NCBI RefSeq assembly: GCF_037975245.1
Contig: NC_092579.1
Coordinates: 27,019,666 to 27,083,665 of the forward strand
From: Apostichopus japonicus
Lineage: Eukaryota; Echinodermata; Holothuroidea; Aspidochirotida; Stichopodidae
Direction of reading: 5' to 3'
DNA length: 64,000 bases
Shown: in pieces, positions 56,921 to 64,000 of the stretch
Layout: each line of letters starts with the position of its first letter
How positions within the stretch are numbered: the first letter of the stretch is position 1
Program-made: the position numbers and the translations under genes
Notes under the pieces: generated by a model
Told to the model about the DNA's origin: nothing
Database searches by the model: none
The model's input: the letters and a program-made list of their open reading frames with translations, nothing else

Positions 56921-58612
56921 TACGGTGGGTCTGTTTCAAAACCTGCGTTTTCAAAACCTTAGAGAGTGTTGTGGACGATTGGCTAAGGCGTCGGACTTGT
57001 GATCCAAGGATTGCTGGTTCGACTCCTGCCTAGTCCATTACCTTGTGTCCTTGGGCAAGATGCTTTATCTCCATTGCCTCTCTCCACCCAGGGGTTAAAT
57101 GGGTACCTGTGAGGTAACTTGTCATTGGGCGCAGTATATAACTGCAGCCGCCTAGAGGGATTGTCTCTGGGACAGGTTATCGTTGACCAGGGGTAACATA
57201 TCTTCTGTAAAGCGCTTTGAGACCTATTACTGGTACAAGCGCTATAAAAGTGAAATATTCTGTGGGTCTGTTTTAAAACCTGCGTGTTCAAAACCTTAGA
57301 GAGTGTTGTGGACAATTGGCTAAGGCGTCGGACTTGTGATCCAAGGATTGCTGGTTCGACTCCTGCCTAGTCCATTACCTTGTGTCCTTGGGCAAGATGC
57401 TTTATCTCAATTGCCTCTCTCCACCCAGGGGTTAAATGGGTACCTGTGAGGTAACTTGTCATTGGGCGCAGTATATAACTGCAGCCGCCTAGAGGGATTG
57501 TCTCTGGGACAGGTTATCGTTGACCAGGGGTAACATATCTTCTGTAAAGCGCTTTGAGACCTATTGCTGGTAAAAGCGCTATAAAAGTGAAATATTCTGT
57601 GGGTCTGGTTTAAAACCTGCGTGTTCAAAACCTTAGAGAGTGTTGTGGACAATTGGCTAAGGCGTCGGACTTGTTGATCCAAGGATTGCTGGTTCGACTC
57701 CTGCCTAGTCCAGTACCTTGTGTCCTTGGGCAAGATGCTTTATCTCAATTGCCTCTCTCCACCCAGGGGTTAAATGGGTACCTGTGAGGTAACTTGTCAT
57801 TGGGCGCAGTATATAACTGCAGCCGCCTGGAGGGATTGTCTCTGGGACAGGTTATCGTTGACCAGGGGTTACATATCTTCTGTAAAGCGCTTTGAGACCT
57901 ATTGCTGGTAAAAGCGCTATAAAAGTGAAATATTCTGTGGGTCTGTTTTAAAACCTGCGTGTTCAAAACCTTAGAGAGTGTTGTGGACAATTGGCTAAGG
58001 CGTCGGACTTGTGATCCAAGGATTGCTGGTTCGACTCCTGCCTAGTCCATTACCTTGTGTCCTTGGGCAAGATGCTTTATCTCAATTGCCTCTCTCCACC
58101 CAGGGGTTAAATGGGTACCTGTGAGGTAACTTGTCATTGGGCGCAGTATATAACTGCAGCCGCCTGGAGGGATTGTCTCTGGGACAGGTTATCATTGATC
58201 AGGGGTTACATATCTTCTGTAAAGCGCTTTGAGACCTATTGCTGGTATAAGCGCTATATAAAAGTGAAATATTCTGTGGGTCTGTTTTAAAACCTGCGTG
58301 TTCAAAACCTTAGAGAGTGTTGTGGACGATTGGCTTAGGCGTCGGACTTGTGATCCAAGGATTGCTGGTTCGACTCCTGCCTAGTCCATTACCTTGTGTC
58401 CTTGGGCAAGATGCTTTATCTCCATTGCCTCTCTCCACCCAGGGGTTAAATGGGTACCTGTGAGGTAACTTGTTATTGGTCGCAGTATATAACTGCAGCC
58501 GTCTGGAGGGATTGTCTCTGGGACAGGTTATCGTTGACCAGGGGTAACATATCTTCTGTGAAGCGCTTTGAGACCTATTGCTGGTATAAGCGCTATATAT
58601 AAGTGAAATATT
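56921..58612 (+). repeat. Five tandem copies of a tRNA-headed SINE (unit about 337 bp)
   Basis: Heads begin at about 56966, 57303, 57640, 57978 and 58317. Each head has a tRNA-like A box (TTGGCTAAGGCGTCGG) and B box (GGTTCGACTCC). Then follow the CCTTGGGCAAGATGCTTTAT body segment, GTATATAACTGCAGCCGCC and a tail with AAAGCGCTTTGAGACC and GCGCTATAAAAGTGAAATATT. Units are joined through a spacer of about 43 bp with AAAACCTGCGTGTTCAAAACC. Only the last unit ends in ATTATTAC and a T-rich tail, like a natural SINE end. The body resembles V-type or Meta-type SINE classes; class is not verified. Long frames on the - strand here are artefacts. Confidence 0.9.
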
Positions 58613-58689
58613 ATTACTTTTTTTTTATTTCATTTATTTATTTATTTTTTATTTTTTGGTCATAATAATTAACATTAGGGGCAACGTCA

Positions 58690-61600
58690 TCATCAAATGA
58701 TTGCATATTTTTTTTAAGCAAGAGGAACTTGTGCTTTGTTGCTGAAAATTGAAAAAATTATGACAGGTTATGCAAACCTTAAATTTAGCAAAAATTAAAC
58801 AGTTTAGGAACTAGGAATTCCCACCAACTAGGGTCTGGTTTATTCTTGAGTTAAAAGTGGGGTTCTATGAAATATTAAGCCTCAAATTATGATAAAGCTT
58901 TAAATAACACTGAATTCATTTGAACGCTTTGCATTTTTATAATCAACAGGGCATCCTATGCATCACTTTGGGAACAATTTAAAAAAATTGTGATTCTAGA
59001 AAAAAAATCATAATGACTAAAGACTTACAATAATTATATGGAAGGTTTTTAATAAAGGACTCAAATATTAAGTCAGGGTGCTAAAATATTGATTTCAAAA
59101 GCTCAGATATACCTAACTTTAAATTGTTAAATTGGGACAAACAAAAAAGAAAGTTCTCAAATGCCAGTCAGGATGCTCAATATGGATTCCCAGAGCTCAG
59201 AAATATGCTTTTCTCTAAAATTAAAATGTTAGTCTATGGAACTTAGAGCCTCTAAATATTAAAATGATTTTGAAATGTTTTGTAATAACTTCATTCAAAT
59301 TAGGAATTGATTATATCATTGTTGCTTAATTCAGAAAGACACCCTCTATCTGATGCATTATTGTGGAAAAACTTAGAACCTCATTATTTTTGCCCAAAAA
59401 GTAAAACATATTTATAAGGTTTTAGCCTTAAAAAACTTAATACATTTGGACAAACAGAAATAGAAGGTTCTCAAATGCCAGTCAGGATGCTCATTATGGA
59501 TTCCTAGAGCTCAGAAATATGCTTTTCTTCTGAAATGTGTTAGTCTATGGAACTTAAAGCCTTTAAATATTTAAATGATTTTTAAAATGTTTTATTATAT
59601 CTCTTTCAAATTTGGAATTGATTATATCATAGATGCCTAATTTAGAATGACACCCTCTATCTGATGCATAATTGTGGAAAAACCTATAAGGTCAATAGTT
59701 TTGGCAAAAATTAAAACAAAATTATAAGGTTTTAGCCTTACAAAATTGTTTAATTTGAACAAACAGATATAGAAAGTTCTCAAATGCCAGTCAGGATGCT
59801 CATTATGGATTCCTAGAGCTCAGAAATATGCTTTTCTTCTGAAATGTGTTAGTCTTTGGAACTTAAAGCATGATTTTTAAAATGTTTTGTTATAACTTCT
59901 TTTAAATTAGGAATTGATTATATCATTGTTGCTTAATTTAGAAGGACACCCTCTATGTTATGTATAATTGTGGTAAAACTTAAAAAGGTCATGATTTTTG
60001 GCAAAAAATTAAACAAAATTATAAGGCTTTAGCCCTACAAAATTGTTAAAATTTGGACAAAAAAAGGTTCTCAAATGCCAGTCAGAATGCTCATTATAGA
60101 TTCCCATAGCTCAGAAATATCCTTCTCTCTGAAGTTAAAATGTGTTAGTCTATGTATTTTTATGCTTATTGAAATGATTTTCAAAATGTTTTATTATAAC
60201 TTCTCTCAAATTAGGAATTGGTGATATCATTGTTGCTTAATTCAGAAGGACACCTTCTATCTAATGTATAATTGTAGGTAAACTTAAAAAGGTCATGATT
60301 TTTGGCAAAAAAATTGTAAGGTTTTAGCACTACAAACTTGTTAAATTTGGACAAACAAAAATAGAAAGTTCTCAAATGCCAGTCAGGATGCTCACTATAG
60401 ATTCCCAGAGCTCAGAAATATGCTTCTCTCTGAAGTTAAAATGTGTTAGTCTATGGATTTTTATGCTTATTAAAATGATTTTCAAAATGTTTTATCATAA
60501 CTTCTTTCACATTGGGAATGTATGATATCACTGTTGCTTAATTCAAAAGGACACCCTCTATCTAATGCATATGTGTAGAAAGAACTTAAAAGGTCATGAT
60601 TTTGGCCAACAAAAAAAAAACTCATAAGGTTTATAGCCATACAAATTCATTAAATTTGGACCCCAAAAAAAGTTCTCAAATGCCAGTCAGGATGCTCATT
60701 ATAGATTCACAGAGCTCAGAAATATGCTTCTCTCTGAAGTTAAAATGTGTTATTCTATGGATTATTATGCTTATTGAAATGATTTTTAAAATGTTTCATT
60801 ATAACTTCTTTCACATTGGGAATGTATGATATTATTGTTGCTTAATTCAGAAGGACACCCTCTATCTAATGCATATGTGTGGAAAGAACTAAAAAGGTCA
60901 TGATTTTGGCCACAAAAAAAACTTGTTAGGTGTTAGCCTTACAAAACTGTTAAATTTTGGACAAAAAAAGAAAGTTCTCAAATGCCAGTCAGGATGCTCA
61001 TTATGGATTCCCAGAGCTCAGAAATATGCTTCTTTTTGAAGTTAAAATGTGTTTAGTCTATGGATTTTTATGCTTATTGAAATGATTTTCAAAATGTTTC
61101 ATTATAACTTCTTTCACATTGGGAATGTATAATATCATTGTTGCTTTATACAGAAGGACACCCTCCATCCTATGCATTATTGTGGAAAAAACTTAAAGGT
61201 CATGATTTTGGCCGCCAAAAAAAAAAAAAAACTTGTAAGGTTTACAAGGCCTTACAAAACTGTTAAATTTTGGACAAAAAAAAAAGTTCTCAAATGCCAG
61301 TCAGGATGCTCATTATGGATTCTAAAAGCTCAAAAATATGCTATTCTCTGAAGTTAAAGTGGTAGTGTATGGATTTTTATGCTTATTAAAATGATTTTCA
61401 AAATGTTTCTAAAAATTCCTTTCACATTGGGAATGTTTTATATCATATTGCTTCCTTCAGAAGGACACCTTCCATCTAATGCATCACCGTGGAAAGAATT
61501 AAACTGTTCATGATATCTAAATTGGGGCCAAAAACTCAACGAGTTCTCCAATGCCACTCAGGATGCCCATGACGGAACCAGAGCTTGGAAACATACTTTT

Positions 61601-64000
61601 CTCTGAAGTTAAAAGTGGTAGTGTATGGATTTTTACGCTTATTAAATGATTTTCAAAATGTTTCATAATTACTGGGAATGTATTATATCATTGTTGCTTT
61701 ATACAGAAGGACACCGCCATCCTATGCATTATTGTGGAAAAACTTAAAGGTCATGATTTTGGCGGCCAAAAAAAAAAACTTGTAAGGCTTACAAGGCCTT
61801 ACAAAACTGTTAAATTTTGGACAAAAAAAAAGTTCTCAAATGCCAGTAAGGATGCTCATTATGGATTCCCAGAGCTCAAAAATATGTTATTCTCTGAAGT
61901 TAAAAGTGGTAGTGTATGGATTTTTTTGCTTCTTAAAATGATTTTCAAAATGTTTCATAATTACTTCTTTCACATTGGGAATGTATTATATCATTGTTGC
62001 TTACTTTAGGAGGGACAGCCTTTGTCTCTTACGCATCATTGTGGAAAGAATGAAAATGGTCATGATATTTTGTTTTGGTGGAAAATTAAAAAATTCGTAA
62101 GGCAATATGAATAGTCTTACTAAATCAATTAACTTGAACAAACAAAATGTTCTCAAATGCCAGTCAGGATGCTCATTACTGATTCTCCGAGCTTGGAAAC
62201 ATACTTTTCTCTGAAGGTTAAAAGTGGTAATGTATGGATTTTTATGCTTATTAAAATGATTTTCAAAATGTTTTTCATAACTTCTATTACATTGGGAATG
62301 AATTATATCATTGTTGCTGAATTTAGGAGGACACCCTAAATCATATGCATATATTTGTGGAACAACTTAAAAGGTCATGATTTTGGTAAAAAGTGAAACA
62401 AAAATCATTAAGTTTTAGCATTACAAAACATTAAATTGGGACAAGTATAAAAAGGTTCTCATATGCCAGTCAGGATGCTCATTATGGATTCCCAGAGACC
62501 AGAAATATGCTTTTCTCTGAAGTAAAAAGTGTTAGTCTATGGAACTTAAAGCCTCTAAATATTTATAATGATTTTTAACATATTTTCTTATAACTTCTTT
62601 CAAATTTGGAATTGATTGTATCCATTGTTGCCTAACACAGAAGGAAACCCTCCATTTTATGTTTAATTGTGGAAAAAAACTTAAATGGTCATGACTTTGG
62701 CCAAAAATGAAAAAAATCATAAGGTTTTAGCCTTACAAAATCATTAAATTTGGACTAAAACGAAAGTTTTCAAATGCAGAAACATGTATTGAGTTAAAAT
62801 GAAAAGATAAAATGAGTGTGGCCAAAAACAAATTGAATCACAAGGCTATTGCCCGTTACATAATAAATAATTGGGATCAAATCATTTTAGAAACAGGTCA
62901 TTATTTTGGCAAATAATTAAAAATCATCATAAGGCAAACAAAATAAGGTATTTATAAGCATGTACAATATCATTATAGTTTGGACAAAATATGAAAGTTC
63001 TAAAATAGATTCCCAGAGCCCAGAAATGTTCTTTTCTCTGAAAGTTAACCTTCTAAACATTTAAGTGATTTTCCCCAAAAAATGTCTATAACCTCTTTCA
63101 AGGTAGGAACAGATCATATTCATCTAACTTAATTCAGAATGACAACTTTCAATCTAGGTATAATATTAGAAAGAATTAAAAATAGGTCACGATTGTAGCC
63201 ACAGAAAAAAAAATGGAGTTTAAGGTGGTAGTCTTTAGAAGTTTTACCCTCTAAAAATTAAAGTGATTTTACAAAAAATGGCTATAACTTTTATCAATGT
63301 GGGAACTGATTATATTACTTAATTCAGAAGTAATAATAACTCAGAAGTAATAAGTACTCAGACGTCATAAGTCAGAAGTAATAATTCAGAAGTAATAATA
63401 ACTTAAATCAGAATGACAACTTCCAATCTAGGTATAATATTAGTAAGAATTAAAAAAAGGTCAGAATTTTAGCCACAGCAAAAAATGGAGTTTTAACCCT
63501 CTTAACATGCCACTTTTAGCTTCAGAGAAAAGCATAAAATTCTTGATGCTGAGAATCTAAATTGAATGATTTTGTGTTATATGAAATCATTTTGATAATT
63601 AGGGACTACCACTAAACAAATGCAAACCAGGGCTCTAGGAATCCATAAAGAGCATCCAGACCTGATAATTGAGAATAAAAGACATTCTATGCATAATTTT
63701 GGAAAGAATTAAAACAGTCATGATTTTTGCTAAAGAATTAAAAAAAAAAGTCATAGGCTATATATGGCCCTACAAAACTTTCAATTTGGCAGAAGTTTTC
63801 AAATGCCATTGTTGATTTTTGCTGAAGGACACCCTCCACCCTATGCGTAATTTTGGAAAGGCCTTAAAAGGTCATGATTGTTTTCGAATATTATCAAAAA
63901 TCATTCAATTTGGACAGAAGTAAGGATACTCATAATGGCATCTCAAAGCTCAGAAATGTGCATAAAATGATTTTCAAAATTTGTCATAATAATTTCTTTC
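58690..64000. repeat. Diverged satellite of about 300-bp units, to window end
   Basis: The core TCAAATGCCAGTCAGGATGC recurs with ATGCC at 59161, 59475, 59784, 60075, 60376, 60680, 60982, 61294, 61551, 61840, 62157 and 62463, and a weak copy near 62774. Spacing is 257-317 bp. Other shared words per unit are AGCTCAGAAATATGCTTTTC, GATTTTCAAAATGTTT, GATATCATTGTTGCTTAATT, AGGACACCCTCTATC and AAAGGTCATGATTTTGGC. Units after 62.8 kb are more decayed. No exon of the kinase is visible inside; open frames are short and repeat-derived. Confidence 0.9.

Noticed and set aside
56983-57990. - strand open frames of 80-110 codons repeated three times as a protein family
   Set aside because: They are the reverse strand of the SINE array.
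56966-58390. Five functional tRNA genes
   Set aside because: A and B boxes are present, but the heads lack a well-paired cloverleaf by eye and are followed by a SINE body in every unit.
58690-64000. CRISPR-like array
   Set aside because: Units are about 300 bp, diverged along their whole length, with no short constant repeat and unique spacer pattern; the host is eukaryotic.

Overview
This is eukaryotic genomic DNA, most likely from a marine invertebrate deuterostome such as an echinoderm. It has AT-rich introns with GT/AG-bounded coding exons, abundant TIR and SINE repeats, homopolymer G/C runs, and a DIRS-type retrotransposon. The taxon is an inference; no marker gene fixes the species. 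All recognised host genes lie on the + strand.

Region 1 (1-7 kb) holds the last five coding exons of a TBC-domain Rab GTPase-activating protein that best matches TBC1D16. All splice phases agree and the frame ends in TGA at 6969-6971. Its introns carry a 90-bp minisatellite, a degenerate tandem family with direct-repeat nuclear-receptor half-sites, and a 49-bp minisatellite.

Region 2 (7-23 kb) has no host exon I can recognise. It holds several short TIR elements with 8-bp target duplications, including a three-level nest at 15.7-17.3 kb, a 61-bp tandem array and a broken transposase remnant on the - strand.

Region 3 (23-57 kb) is a FER/FES-family non-receptor tyrosine kinase gene. Two coiled-coil exons, two SH2 exons and three kinase exons are visible. 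The F-BAR exons and the C-terminal kinase exons are not. The second coiled-coil exon is present three times because an 8,061-bp block (intron, exon, transposon left end and most of a DIRS element) is tandemly triplicated. The last block has two internal deletions but keeps the true right end of the element. The SH2 exon appears to lack one base, and the kinase DFG motif reads DFR.

The DIRS element encodes Gag, reverse transcriptase, RNase H with a following DIRS-type domain, and a tyrosine recombinase. It has unequal inverted terminal repeats and an internal complementary region that matches both outer ends. It sits inside an older TIR element whose two ends flank the whole amplified block.

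Region 4 (57-64 kb) is repeat DNA: five tandem copies of a tRNA-headed SINE (about 337 bp each), then a diverged satellite of about 300-bp units running to the end of the window. No structural RNA gene, CRISPR array or prokaryotic feature was found.
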